Positions 1 to 5,808 of a DNA stretch of 5,808 bases are shown piece after piece. The translations under genes were made by a program, and so were the position numbers. The notes beneath the pieces were generated by a model, which had not been told where the DNA came from, did not search any database, and was given only the letters and a program-made list of their open reading frames with translations. The stretch lies in NCBI GenBank assembly GCA_013695565.1, contig JACDAG010000835.1:1-5808 (forward strand), given 5' to 3'. Source of the stretch: Bradyrhizobium sp. (lineage in GTDB: Bacteria > Pseudomonadota > Alphaproteobacteria > Rhizobiales > Xanthobacteraceae). Position 1 is the stretch's first letter. Each line of letters opens with the position of its first letter.

Positions 1-474
1 CAACGGTTCAAGCGGATCCTCAGAGAATGCGCCGCCGGCGAACATGGCGAGGCTGGCCAAGCCCAATCCTTCCGAGCGGCCGATCGCCGATCCGGTCTTT
101 GGATCGCGGTAGCGCCACGCCGGACCGGCGCCGGCATCGAGGAAGACGCTGACGATCGCCAGGTCGAATTCAGTGCGAGCGCGGGCCGCGCGACCGGCCC
201 ATTTGGTCGAGCCGGCGATATCAGTCCAGCGGTTGTCTCCATGGGTGACGAAGTGCCGCCAGCGCGAATGAAAGGGAATGTCGAAGGAGGGGTAGGCCTT
301 GCGCGTGGTCTCCAACACCAGGTCGATGACGCCGTCCATGCGATCGAGGTGAATACGGAAATTCGGCAGCTGGTCGTCAAGGCCGATCGCCAGCATGCGA
401 TGCGCGCGGTCACGAACCGCGCTGGCGTTCAGCAATGACAACGCAGCCGACGTCTCCGAATTTGCAGGGGACAC
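1..474 (-). CDS. urc4: DUF1688 family protein, Urc4-type uracil catabolism protein (partial, C-terminus beyond left edge)
   Basis: The first 158 residues are in the window; the rest continues past base 1, and the family is usually about 400 residues or more. The protein belongs to DUF1688, whose fungal member Urc4 is needed for the URC pathway of uracil breakdown, although its exact reaction is unknown. Recognisable segments are the N-terminal AVRDRAHRML (about 19-28), the family hallmark DIPFHSRWRHF (65-75), and DLAIVSVFLDAGAGPAWRYRD (104-124) followed by RSEGLGLASLAMF (133-145). I chose the GTG at 472-474 because GAGG (481-484 on the minus strand) lies six bases upstream and no in-frame ATG occurs before residue 27, inside the conserved region. 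A TTG at 484-486 is a less likely start. The gene follows urc1 by 8 bases, and its ribosome binding site overlaps the urc1 stop codon, so the two are probably translationally coupled. Family assignment is by remembered motifs; the cytoplasmic location is inferred. Confidence 0.88.
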   Translation of the reverse strand, partial: MSPANSETSAALSLLNASAVRDRAHRMLAIGLDDQLPNFRIHLDRMDGVIDLVLETTRKAYPSFDIPFHSRWRHFVTHGDNRWTDIAGSTKWAGRAARARTEFDLAIVSVFLDAGAGPAWRYRDPKTGSAIGRSEGLGLASLAMFAGGAFSEDPLEPL

Positions 475-480
475 CGCCGT

Positions 481-484
481 CCTC
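481..484 (-). promoter_or_regulatory. Ribosome binding site of urc4
   Basis: GAGG on the minus strand lies six bases before the GTG start codon and overlaps the TGA stop of urc1 (483-485). It decides the non-ATG start and suggests translational coupling between the two genes. Confidence 0.6.
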
Positions 485-1733
485 AATATTTTTCGAGCGA
501 ACGGCCGACCGGATTGCTTGGATCTTGCTCCGGTTCGAGCGTGTAGTAACCGGCGGCCTTCTTCGCCGCCATTTCGACGTGGGCGTCGGCCGGGATCATG
601 TCGTCGGGGATCGGCACGCGCTCGACGATTTCGACGCCCTGGCCGGTCAGCGCATCGTGCTTCATGTCGCTCATGGATACGAAACGATCGATCCGCTTCA
701 AGCCGAGCCAATGCACCACGTCCGGCATCAATTGCTGGAAGCGGGCGTCCTGCACGCCGGCGACGCATTCGGTGCGCTCGAAATACTGGGCCGCGGCATC
801 TCCGCCTTCCTGACGCTTGCGCGCGTTGTAGACCAGGAATTTCGTGACTTCGCCGAGCGCGCGGCCTTCCTTGCGATTGTAGATGATAATGCCAAGCCCG
901 CCGGTTTGTCCGGCCCGCGCGCATTCCTCGATGCCGTGAATCAAATACGGCCGGCAGGTGCAGATATCCGAGCCGAACACGTCGGATCCATTGCATTCAT
1001 CATGTACGCGACAGGTTATCTTGGTGGTGTGATCCGGCAGTTTGCTGACGTCACCGAACAGATAGGCGGTGGTGCCGCCGATCGGCGGCAGGAACACCTG
1101 CAGATCGGGCCGTGTCACCAGCTCGGGAAACATGCCGGCGGTCTGCTCGAACAATTGCCGGCGCAAATTGTTTTCGGTGGTTGCGAAACGCTCCGCCAGG
1201 CCCGGCAGATACCACACCGGGTCGATCGCGATCTTGACCACGGAGACGCTGCCGTTCTTGTGCACGAACTCGCCGTCGTGCTTGAGCCGTCCGGCTTCGA
1301 TCGCCGCCTGCAGCTCGGGCAGATCGAGACGGGCGCGGGTGATGGCAATGCTCGGGCGGATGTCGATGCCTTCGGCGATTTCGCCGGCGAAATTTTCCGC
1401 GGCGAGATGTCCCCACGGATCCAGCGAGACGATCCGCTGCGGATCGGTCCATTGCGGAAACGGCCCGATGGTTTCGGCGGGATGGGTGTTGGTGAGATCC
1501 GGGCGCCGGATCGGATCGAGCGCGCCGGATGAGACCGCGAGTGCGCGATACACCGAATAGGAGCCGCCATGGGTGCCGATGACATTGCGGTCCTGCGGGC
1601 GCGACACCGTGCCGATCACCGGTCCGCGCTCGCGCGCGCTGGCAGCCCCCCAGGCGATTGGGAAGTTGAGTTTGGCACCCGGAGCCGGGTGCGACGTAAT
1701 GCGAATATGGTCAACCCGATTGGAACGAGTCAT
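483..1733 (-). CDS. urc1: GTP cyclohydrolase II-like protein, Urc1-type uracil catabolism protein
   Basis: This 416-residue protein has a roughly 230-residue N-terminal region absent from ordinary RibA (about 200 residues), followed by a GTP cyclohydrolase II domain. The zinc-binding pattern is intact: Cys247 in RVHDEC, then Cys258 and Cys260 in DICTCRPYL. The active-site loop YNRKEGRALG (285-294) matches YLRQEGRGIG of RibA, and Asp329/Arg331 in QDARF match the family D-x-R pair. Near the C-terminus the nucleotide-loop motif is changed (MSDMKHDAL, 354-362), though GVEIVERVP (366-374) remains. This architecture, next to a DUF1688 gene, marks the Urc1 family, which acts in opening the uracil nucleotide ring rather than in riboflavin synthesis. 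The ATG at 1731-1733 has only a weak AGGG upstream. It is probably the first gene of a minus-strand operon with urc4. The exact reaction of Urc1 is not settled, and riboflavin synthesis is an unlikely alternative. Confidence 0.9.
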   Translation of the reverse strand: MTRSNRVDHIRITSHPAPGAKLNFPIAWGAASARERGPVIGTVSRPQDRNVIGTHGGSYSVYRALAVSSGALDPIRRPDLTNTHPAETIGPFPQWTDPQRIVSLDPWGHLAAENFAGEIAEGIDIRPSIAITRARLDLPELQAAIEAGRLKHDGEFVHKNGSVSVVKIAIDPVWYLPGLAERFATTENNLRRQLFEQTAGMFPELVTRPDLQVFLPPIGGTTAYLFGDVSKLPDHTTKITCRVHDECNGSDVFGSDICTCRPYLIHGIEECARAGQTGGLGIIIYNRKEGRALGEVTKFLVYNARKRQEGGDAAAQYFERTECVAGVQDARFQQLMPDVVHWLGLKRIDRFVSMSDMKHDALTGQGVEIVERVPIPDDMIPADAHVEMAAKKAAGYYTLEPEQDPSNPVGRSLEKY

Positions 1734-1757
1734 CGCTACGAACCCTGAAACGGCGAC

Positions 1758-1779
1758 GGCCCGCCTGAGTAGACGGGCC
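1758..1779 (-). other. GC-rich hairpin in the urc1 leader
   Basis: A perfect 6-bp inverted repeat, GGCCCG (1758-1763) and CGGGCC (1774-1779), encloses a 10-base loop. It lies 24 bases upstream of the urc1 start codon, inside the expected 5' untranslated region. No run of T follows on the minus strand, so it does not look like an intrinsic terminator. It could shape translation initiation or serve as a regulator site, or it may be chance in GC-rich DNA. Confidence 0.35.
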
Positions 1780-1800
1780 TGGTCACACCAACGTTATATT

Positions 1801-1818
1801 CAGCAGCGGTTGCAGCTG
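1801..1818. promoter_or_regulatory. Imperfect dyad in the divergent control region (possible operator)
   Basis: CAGCAGCGGTTGCAGCTG reads nearly the same on both strands: six of nine base pairs are Watson-Crick, with one central mismatch pair and two G/T positions at the axis. It lies just downstream of the candidate minus-strand -10 element, a typical place for a repressor operator. No regulator gene is present in the window, and I cannot name a protein that would bind it. Confidence 0.25.
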
Positions 1819-1825
1819 AGAGAGC

Positions 1826-1853
1826 AATATAAGCAAATTTTGGCGGAATACAA
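1826..1853 (-). promoter_or_regulatory. Candidate sigma-70-type promoter for urc1-urc4
   Basis: Read on the minus strand, TTGTAT (1848-1853) is a weak -35 box and TATATT (1826-1831) a good -10 box (five of six matches to TATAAT), separated by 16 bases. It lies in the most AT-rich part of the intergenic region and would give a leader of about 85 bases before the urc1 start. This is a consensus match by eye only. Confidence 0.4.
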
Positions 1854-2036
1854 CGGTGATTCCAAGGCCGTCCGGCTGTTAACCTTTTCGATGTGGTGCG
1901 CCGCGGTGCAGCGGTGCCGGTTTTCTTGCCACGGCAGCATTGCAGGGGAGGTATCGGCATCGGTCGATACGTCCCGACTTTACGGTTTCGTGTTTCGCAG
2001 CGATGGTGCTCTTCATTGCGGACATCACGAGCGCCC

Positions 2037-2041
2037 AGGAG
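2037..2041 (+). promoter_or_regulatory. Ribosome binding site of pxpA
   Basis: AGGAG sits six bases before the ATG at 2048. It fixes that start and argues against longer in-frame starts at 1940 and 2003, neither of which has a comparable site. Confidence 0.75.
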
Positions 2042-2047
2042 ACCACC

Positions 2048-2818
2048 ATGCCGTCAGTCGATCTCAATTCCGATCTTGGCGAAGGGTTTGGGACTTATCG
2101 CTGCGGCGATGATGACGCCATGCTTGCCATCGTCACGTCAGCCAATGTGGCCTGCGGATTTCATGCCGGCGATCCCGAGGTGATGGCGCGGACCTTTGCC
2201 ATTGCGCGCAAACGCGGCGTCGCGGTCGGCGCCCATCCGGGTTTTCCGGATCTGTGGGGCTTCGGCAGGCGGCGTCTTCCGTTCTCGAACGGGGAGATCG
2301 AGCGGCTGGTCGCCTATCAGGTCGGCGCGGCGATGGCGCTTGCGGCTTACGCGGGCCATCGCATCACCTATGTGAAAACCCACGGCGCGCTCGGCAATAT
2401 CGCTTGCGAAGAACGCGACGTCGCCGATGCGGTGGCGCGGGCGGTGCGCGCGGTCGACCCCGATCTGGCCTTGCTGGCGATCGCCGTCACGGAACTGGTC
2501 GCGGCCGGTGAGGCCGCAGGGCTCGAAATCCATCAGGAGATCTATGCCGATCGCGGCTACACCGAAACCGGGCAATTGATCCCGCGCGGCCAACCCGGAG
2601 CGATGATCGAGGGCGCGGAAGAAGCTGCCGCGCGCGTGCTCGCGATGGTGCAGGCGGGCGCGGTGATTACCGCAAGCGGCAAGCATCTGCCGACGCCGAT
2701 CCGTTCGATTTGCGTCCATGGCGATTCCGAACACGCGGTTGCGACGGCCAGCCTTGTGCGCGCGCGATTCGAGCAGGCCGGTGTCACACTGAAACCGTTC
2801 AAGCCGATGGCCGCATGA
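2048..2818 (+). CDS. pxpA: 5-oxoprolinase subunit A homologue (LamB/YcsF family)
   Basis: The protein has 256 residues, close to the roughly 245-255 of the family. LamB/YcsF proteins adopt a deacetylase-like barrel. In the PxpABC complex the A subunit takes part in ATP-dependent opening of 5-oxoproline (pyroglutamate) to glutamate in the cytoplasm. Family signatures in order are VDLNSDLGEGFG (4-15), SANVACGFHAGDP (31-43), GAHPGFPDLWGFGRR (61-75), VKTHGALGN (109-117), EIYADRGYTETGQLIPR (164-180) and SICVHGD (220-226). In classical members as I recall them, the fourth motif reads VKPHGALYN; the Pro-to-Thr and Tyr-to-Gly changes near the conserved His suggest an altered substrate pocket. The start at 2048 has AGGAG six bases upstream and places the family-typical DLN motif at the N-terminus. 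It is the first gene of the plus-strand operon, and its stop overlaps pxpB by four bases. Family is sure; the 5-oxoproline substrate is not. Confidence 0.9.
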   Translation: MPSVDLNSDLGEGFGTYRCGDDDAMLAIVTSANVACGFHAGDPEVMARTFAIARKRGVAVGAHPGFPDLWGFGRRRLPFSNGEIERLVAYQVGAAMALAAYAGHRITYVKTHGALGNIACEERDVADAVARAVRAVDPDLALLAIAVTELVAAGEAAGLEIHQEIYADRGYTETGQLIPRGQPGAMIEGAEEAAARVLAMVQAGAVITASGKHLPTPIRSICVHGDSEHAVATASLVRARFEQAGVTLKPFKPMAA

Positions 2819-3543
2819 CGCTGCAGATTGAACCGCGCTTTCTCGACGCAGGGGAAGCAGCCCTCGTCGTCGAATTCGGCGATACCGTTGATCCCGCTAT
2901 TAATGACAGGGTGCTCGCCCTCGACGCGGCCTTGCGTGCCGATCCGCCGTCCGGAACGTGCGAGTTCGTTCCCACCTACCGCTCGCTGATGATCCATTAT
3001 GATCCGCTGCAGGTCAGCAGGGACACGCTGGTCGCCACCGTGGGGGGTATGTTGATCGGACTTGCCGAATGGCGGGGCGAGGGCACCGTTTGGTCGTTGC
3101 CCTGTTGCTACGATCCGGCATTGGCCGAGGATCTCGACGAGGCGGCAAATATCCTTGGGCTCACGCGGGATGAAGCCGTCGCGTTGCATACGAAGGCGAC
3201 GTATCGCGTGTACATGTGCGGCTTCACGCCGGGTCAGATCTATCTCGGCGGTGTGCCGGAGCCGCTCAAGATTTCACGCCGTGCGACGCCGAGGTCGCCG
3301 CATCCGGCCGGCGCGGTGTCGATTGGCGGCGGCCTTGGCACCGTTGTACCCTTTGTGATGCCGACCGGCTGGTATGTCATCGGCCTCACGCCCGAGCGCC
3401 TTTACGCCGCTGAGCGCAACGATGCGTTTCTGATCCAGGCCGGCGATCTTGTGCAGTTCGATCCGATCGATCTCGCGACGTTTCGGAATCTGACGCAACG
3501 GGCCGCGAGCGGCGAAATCGTTGCCCGCAAGCGTTCCGCATGA
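2815..3543 (+). CDS. pxpB: 5-oxoprolinase subunit B homologue (KipI / AHS1 / allophanate hydrolase subunit 1 family)
   Basis: This 242-residue protein is of usual length for the family. It has the N-terminal KipI domain (FLDAGEAALVVEFGDTVD, 9-26) and the C-terminal cyclophilin-like domain. Core motifs are LPCCYD (95-100), LHTKATYRVYMCGFTPG (124-140), YLGGVPEPL (143-151) and PAGAVSIGGG (164-173), followed by TGWYVIGLTPERLY (184-197). It pairs with PxpC to form the ATP-using part of 5-oxoprolinase; the same fold forms the AHS1 domain of urea carboxylase. Two signature stretches differ from classical PxpB as I recall it: FLPGFPYLGG is here FTPGQIYLGG, and AGGQTGIYP is here GGGLGTVVP, so the nucleotide or substrate site may be atypical. 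The ATG lies inside the pxpA stop (ATGA, 2815-2818) with no clear ribosome binding site, which implies translational coupling. The older label, kinase A inhibitor KipI, is a Bacillus role and unlikely here. Confidence 0.88.
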   Translation: MTLQIEPRFLDAGEAALVVEFGDTVDPAINDRVLALDAALRADPPSGTCEFVPTYRSLMIHYDPLQVSRDTLVATVGGMLIGLAEWRGEGTVWSLPCCYDPALAEDLDEAANILGLTRDEAVALHTKATYRVYMCGFTPGQIYLGGVPEPLKISRRATPRSPHPAGAVSIGGGLGTVVPFVMPTGWYVIGLTPERLYAAERNDAFLIQAGDLVQFDPIDLATFRNLTQRAASGEIVARKRSA

Positions 3544-4574
3544 TGGCTGCCGCTTCGGAAGCGTTCGTTCGGGTGCTGGCGGCCGGGCCGGGTGCGACGC
3601 TGCAGGATGCCGGCCGACATGGCTATCTGCGCTTTGGTGTCACTGCCGCTGGTCCGATGGATCCGCTGGCGCATGCGACAGCCAACCTTGCGGTCGGCAA
3701 TCCCGCTGGCGCGACAGCGATCGAAGTGTCCGTGGGCGGTCTCGAACTGACCGCCGAATTGGGATCGCTCACGATCGCCATCGCCGGCGGCGAATTTGCG
3801 CTCAGCCTCGACGGCCGGCCGCTGCCACCGGCGGTGGTTCTCAACCTGGAAGAGGGGGCCGTCCTGAAGATTCGCGCCGGGAGTGCCGGTTCCTGGTGCT
3901 ATCTGGCAGTGGCGGGTCGCCTTGTCATGCCCAAGGTGCTCGGTTCTCACGCCACCCACACCCGCACCGGCTTCGGCGGCGTGAATGGCCGCGCGATCAT
4001 CGCCGGCGACCGTCTCGGTTTCGAAGTGTCAGCAGTATCACAGCCGTCGATCAGCACGATCGTGGCGCCGTGGCTCAACCGCCGCGTCGACATCATTCGT
4101 GTGGTCCTCGGTCCGCAACATGACTACTTCGCCGATGATCAGATCGCGGCATTTCTGGCCGGGCCGTGGGCCGTCTCGGCGCGCAGCGATCGCATGGCGT
4201 ACTTCCTCGACGGACCCCGGCTGACACACGCGCGCGGCTACAACATCGTTTCCGATGGGATCGCCATGGGCGCGATCCAGGTGCCGGGAGACGGCCGCCC
4301 CATCGTGCTGATGGCTGATCGCCAGTCCACCGGCGGCTATCCGAAGATTGCCACCATCATCGGTCCCGATCTTGGCCGGTTGGCCCAGGCGCGGCCGGGA
4401 ACGGTGTTCAGGCTAGCTGCGGTCTCGATCGACGCGGCGGTTGCGGCACGTCGCGAAGAGGCGGCGTTGCTGGCGCGCGGCATTGTCTTGGAGCCTCTGG
4501 TGCGCTCCCATCTCAGCTCGGAATTCCTGCTCGGCCTCAACCTGATCGACGGTGTCGTGGGCGCTGAGACCTGA
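3540..4574 (+). CDS. pxpC: 5-oxoprolinase subunit C homologue (KipA / AHS2, biotin-dependent carboxyltransferase-like family)
   Basis: The protein has 344 residues, close to the usual 310-340. Family motifs run in order: GATLQDAGRHGYLRFGV (18-34), AAGPMDPLA (36-44), NLAVGN (49-54), YLAVAGRLVMPKVLGS (121-136), GRAIIAGDRLGF (150-161), SDRMAYFLDG (216-225), GAIQVPGDGRPIVLMADRQ (244-262) and STGGYPKIATI (263-273). These are typical of PxpC/KipA, which carries two cyclophilin-like domains and joins PxpB in the ATP-dependent step of 5-oxoproline opening. Its relatives form the AHS2 domain of urea carboxylase; no biotin carboxylase or biotin carrier motif occurs in this window. The start overlaps the pxpB stop as ATGA (3540-3543), without an obvious ribosome binding site; a second ATG follows directly at 3543. 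The gene ends with tandem stops, TGA TAG. The C-terminal tail after about residue 295 is less typical of the family. Substrate is uncertain, as for its partners. Confidence 0.9.
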   Translation: MMAAASEAFVRVLAAGPGATLQDAGRHGYLRFGVTAAGPMDPLAHATANLAVGNPAGATAIEVSVGGLELTAELGSLTIAIAGGEFALSLDGRPLPPAVVLNLEEGAVLKIRAGSAGSWCYLAVAGRLVMPKVLGSHATHTRTGFGGVNGRAIIAGDRLGFEVSAVSQPSISTIVAPWLNRRVDIIRVVLGPQHDYFADDQIAAFLAGPWAVSARSDRMAYFLDGPRLTHARGYNIVSDGIAMGAIQVPGDGRPIVLMADRQSTGGYPKIATIIGPDLGRLAQARPGTVFRLAAVSIDAAVAARREEAALLARGIVLEPLVRSHLSSEFLLGLNLIDGVVGAET

Positions 4575-4597
4575 TAGCTTCCTTCACGATAATATCT

Positions 4598-4601
4598 GGA
4601 G
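4598..4601 (+). promoter_or_regulatory. Ribosome binding site of the amidohydrolase gene
   Basis: GGAG lies six bases before the ATG at 4608. The 33-base gap after pxpC shows no hairpin with a T run, so the gene is probably read on the same transcript but started independently. Confidence 0.65.
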
Positions 4602-4607
4602 ATCAGA

Positions 4608-5780
4608 ATGCCTTTCGATTTGATCCTGCGCGGCGGTCGGGTGATCGATCCGTCGCAAAAACTGGATGCGGTGACGGATGTCGCGTTTGCCGGGGGCAAG
4701 GTGGCCATGGTCGGACGCGAACTCAAGGTCGATCCCGGAACCGATGTGCGCGACGTCTCGGGCTACATCGTCACGCCGGGCCTGATCGATCTGCACACGC
4801 ATGTTTATTGGGGCGGCACCTCGCTCGGCATCGACGCCGAGGAGTTCTGCCGCACCTCTGGCGTCACCACGGCGGTCGATACCGGCAGCGCCGGACCGGG
4901 CAATTTCGCGGGCTTCCGCAAGCATGTGATCGAGCCGAGCCAGGTCCGCATTCTCGCTTATCTGCACGTATCGCATGCCGGCATTTTCGGCTTCTCGCAC
5001 CGGATCATGGTCGGCGAGAGCGAGGAGCTTCGGCTGATGAATCCGATCGATGCGGCCACGGTCGCCGATCAAAATCGCGACCTCATCGTCGGCATCAAGG
5101 TGCGGGTAGGTCTGCACTCATCCGGCACCTCGGGGATCGTGCCGCTCGATATCGCGCTCGAGGTCGCCGAACAAGTCGGGATGCCCCTGATGGCGCATAT
5201 CGACCATCCGCCTCCGAGCTACGAGGAGGTGCTCGCCCGCCTGCGTCCGGGCGACGTCCTCACCCACGCCTTCCGGCCGTTCCCCAATACGCCGGCCACG
5301 GCCCAGGGCACGGTGAAGCGGGCGGTGCTGGAAGCGCGCGAACGCGGCGTGTTATTCGACATCGGCCACGGCAAGGGCTCGTTTGCCTTCAGGACCGCGC
5401 GGGCGATGCTTGCCAACGGCTTCTATCCAGACACCATCTCCTCGGATGTCCATCTGCTGTGCATCGATGGCCCAGCCTTCGATCAGGTGACGACGATGTC
5501 CAAGTTCCTGTGCATGGGCATGCCGCTTCCTGACGTGGTCGCGGCTTCGACGGTCAATGCGGCGATGGCGCTGCGGCGTCCCGAACTCGGCAGCCTCAAG
5601 CCGGGAAGCGCCGGAGACGCCACTTTGATCTCGATCGCGCAAGGCCAGTTTGACTATGTCGACGTCGTCGGCGAGCATCTGATCGGCGACCGCAAGATCG
5701 TGTCCGAAGGCGTCGTCATTGGCGGTCGCTGGTGGCACCCGAAACCGTCGGAGAAATTCAGGCAACTCGCGGCTGGCTAG
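4608..5780 (+). CDS. Amidohydrolase/deacetylase family metallohydrolase (COG3964, Atu3266-like)
   Basis: The 390-residue protein has the complete frame of a binuclear metal amidohydrolase. After a small beta-sandwich segment (FDLILRGGRVIDPS, 3-16) the barrel opens with TPGLIDLHTHVYWGG (56-70), giving metal ligands His63 and His65. Lys164 in GIKVR is the likely carboxylated bridging lysine. His197 in MAHIDHPPPS and His220 in LTHAF are the next ligands, and Asp280 in TISSDVH is the catalytic acid. DIGHGKGSF (251-259) is also a family hallmark. These features place it in COG3964. From memory, one member, Agrobacterium Atu3266, was annotated as dihydroorotase but was shown to deacetylate acetyl-R-mandelate instead. 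The usual THCFNG segment is here THAFRPFPN, which could alter specificity. Following pxpABC in the same direction, it may release or prepare the substrate of that complex. The physiological substrate is unknown; dihydroorotase is an unlikely alternative. Confidence 0.88.
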   Translation: MPFDLILRGGRVIDPSQKLDAVTDVAFAGGKVAMVGRELKVDPGTDVRDVSGYIVTPGLIDLHTHVYWGGTSLGIDAEEFCRTSGVTTAVDTGSAGPGNFAGFRKHVIEPSQVRILAYLHVSHAGIFGFSHRIMVGESEELRLMNPIDAATVADQNRDLIVGIKVRVGLHSSGTSGIVPLDIALEVAEQVGMPLMAHIDHPPPSYEEVLARLRPGDVLTHAFRPFPNTPATAQGTVKRAVLEARERGVLFDIGHGKGSFAFRTARAMLANGFYPDTISSDVHLLCIDGPAFDQVTTMSKFLCMGMPLPDVVAASTVNAAMALRRPELGSLKPGSAGDATLISIAQGQFDYVDVVGEHLIGDRKIVSEGVVIGGRWWHPKPSEKFRQLAAG

Positions 5781-5781
5781 G

Positions 5782-5808
5782 CAGCCTTGGTTTTGGTCAG
5801 CCTTGGTT
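5782..5808. repeat. Short direct repeat at the right edge
   Basis: CAGCCTTGGTT occurs twice, at 5782-5792 and 5798-5808, with five bases between copies, directly after the amidohydrolase stop codon. The second copy touches the window edge, so more copies could follow. Two copies of 11 bases may be a local duplication; no terminator hairpin is visible in the 28 bases available. Confidence 0.5.

Larger units (their letters stand above)
1734..2047. other. Divergent intergenic control region between urc1 and pxpA
   Basis: These 314 bases separate two start codons pointing away from each other, so both operons must be started from here or read through from outside. Toward urc1 there is a plausible promoter, a dyad and a leader hairpin. 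Toward pxpA I found no convincing -35/-10 pair; TTGCCA at 1926-1931 is a fair -35 box, but no good -10 box sits at the right distance. No convincing small gene, tRNA or riboswitch fold was recognised. Short open frames here lack homology-like features. Confidence 0.7.

Noticed and set aside
435..1532. Long plus-strand open frame of 365 codons opposite urc1
   Set aside because: It is the antisense shadow of urc1, whose minus-strand protein carries complete family motifs. The plus-strand translation shows no recognisable domain.
1782..1789. TGACCA half-site resembling the pyrimidine regulator RutR operator (TTGACCAnnTGGTCAA)
   Set aside because: Only one half is present. The expected second half two bases away is absent, and no RutR gene is in view.
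1940..2047. N-terminal extension of pxpA (in-frame starts at 1940 and 2003) resembling a short hydrophobic signal peptide ending in SAQ
   Set aside because: LamB/YcsF proteins are cytoplasmic and begin near the DLN motif. The 2048 ATG has a strong AGGAG at good spacing, and the earlier ATGs do not.
3521..4123. 200-codon plus-strand open frame overlapping pxpC
   Set aside because: It lies in another frame of pxpC, is rich in Arg, Ser and Gly as GC-rich shadow frames usually are, and has no recognisable motif.
4608..5780. Dihydroorotase annotation for the amidohydrolase
   Set aside because: Motifs such as DIGHGKGSF and TISSDVH place it in COG3964, whose studied member was shown not to be a dihydroorotase.

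Overview
This GC-rich window comes from a bacterium, most likely an alphaproteobacterium of the Hyphomicrobiales (Bradyrhizobium/Rhodopseudomonas-like). That placement is an impression from base composition, codon usage and protein sequence style, not from a search. Two divergent catabolic operons share one control region.

The left arm (minus strand, 1-1733) holds a GTP cyclohydrolase II-like protein of the Urc1 type, followed 8 bases later by the N-terminal part of a DUF1688 (Urc4) protein that runs off the left edge. Side by side, these two are the signature pair of the URC route of pyrimidine breakdown. That route was first described in the yeast Lachancea kluyveri and works on the phosphoribosylated form of uracil, releasing urea.

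The centre (1734-2047) is a 314-bp divergent intergenic region. It has a candidate minus-strand promoter, an imperfect dyad, a GC-rich hairpin in the urc1 leader and a strong ribosome binding site in front of pxpA.

The right arm (plus strand, 2048-5780) holds pxpA, pxpB and pxpC homologues joined by two 4-base ATGA overlaps. After a 33-base gap with no terminator comes a metal-dependent amidohydrolase of the COG3964 (Atu3266-like, amidohydrolase/deacetylase) type. PxpABC is the ATP-dependent 5-oxoprolinase in model bacteria. Several signature positions in PxpA and PxpB differ here from what I recall of the classical proteins, so a different lactam, imide or ureide substrate is plausible.

The gene set suggests a nitrogen-scavenging locus: one arm opens the pyrimidine ring, while the other probably hydrolyses cyclic or acylated amides. 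PxpB and PxpC are related to the AHS1 and AHS2 domains of urea carboxylase, and urea is a product of the URC route. A functional link is therefore worth testing, but it is inference. No RNA genes, insertion sequences, CRISPR arrays or phage-derived genes were seen.
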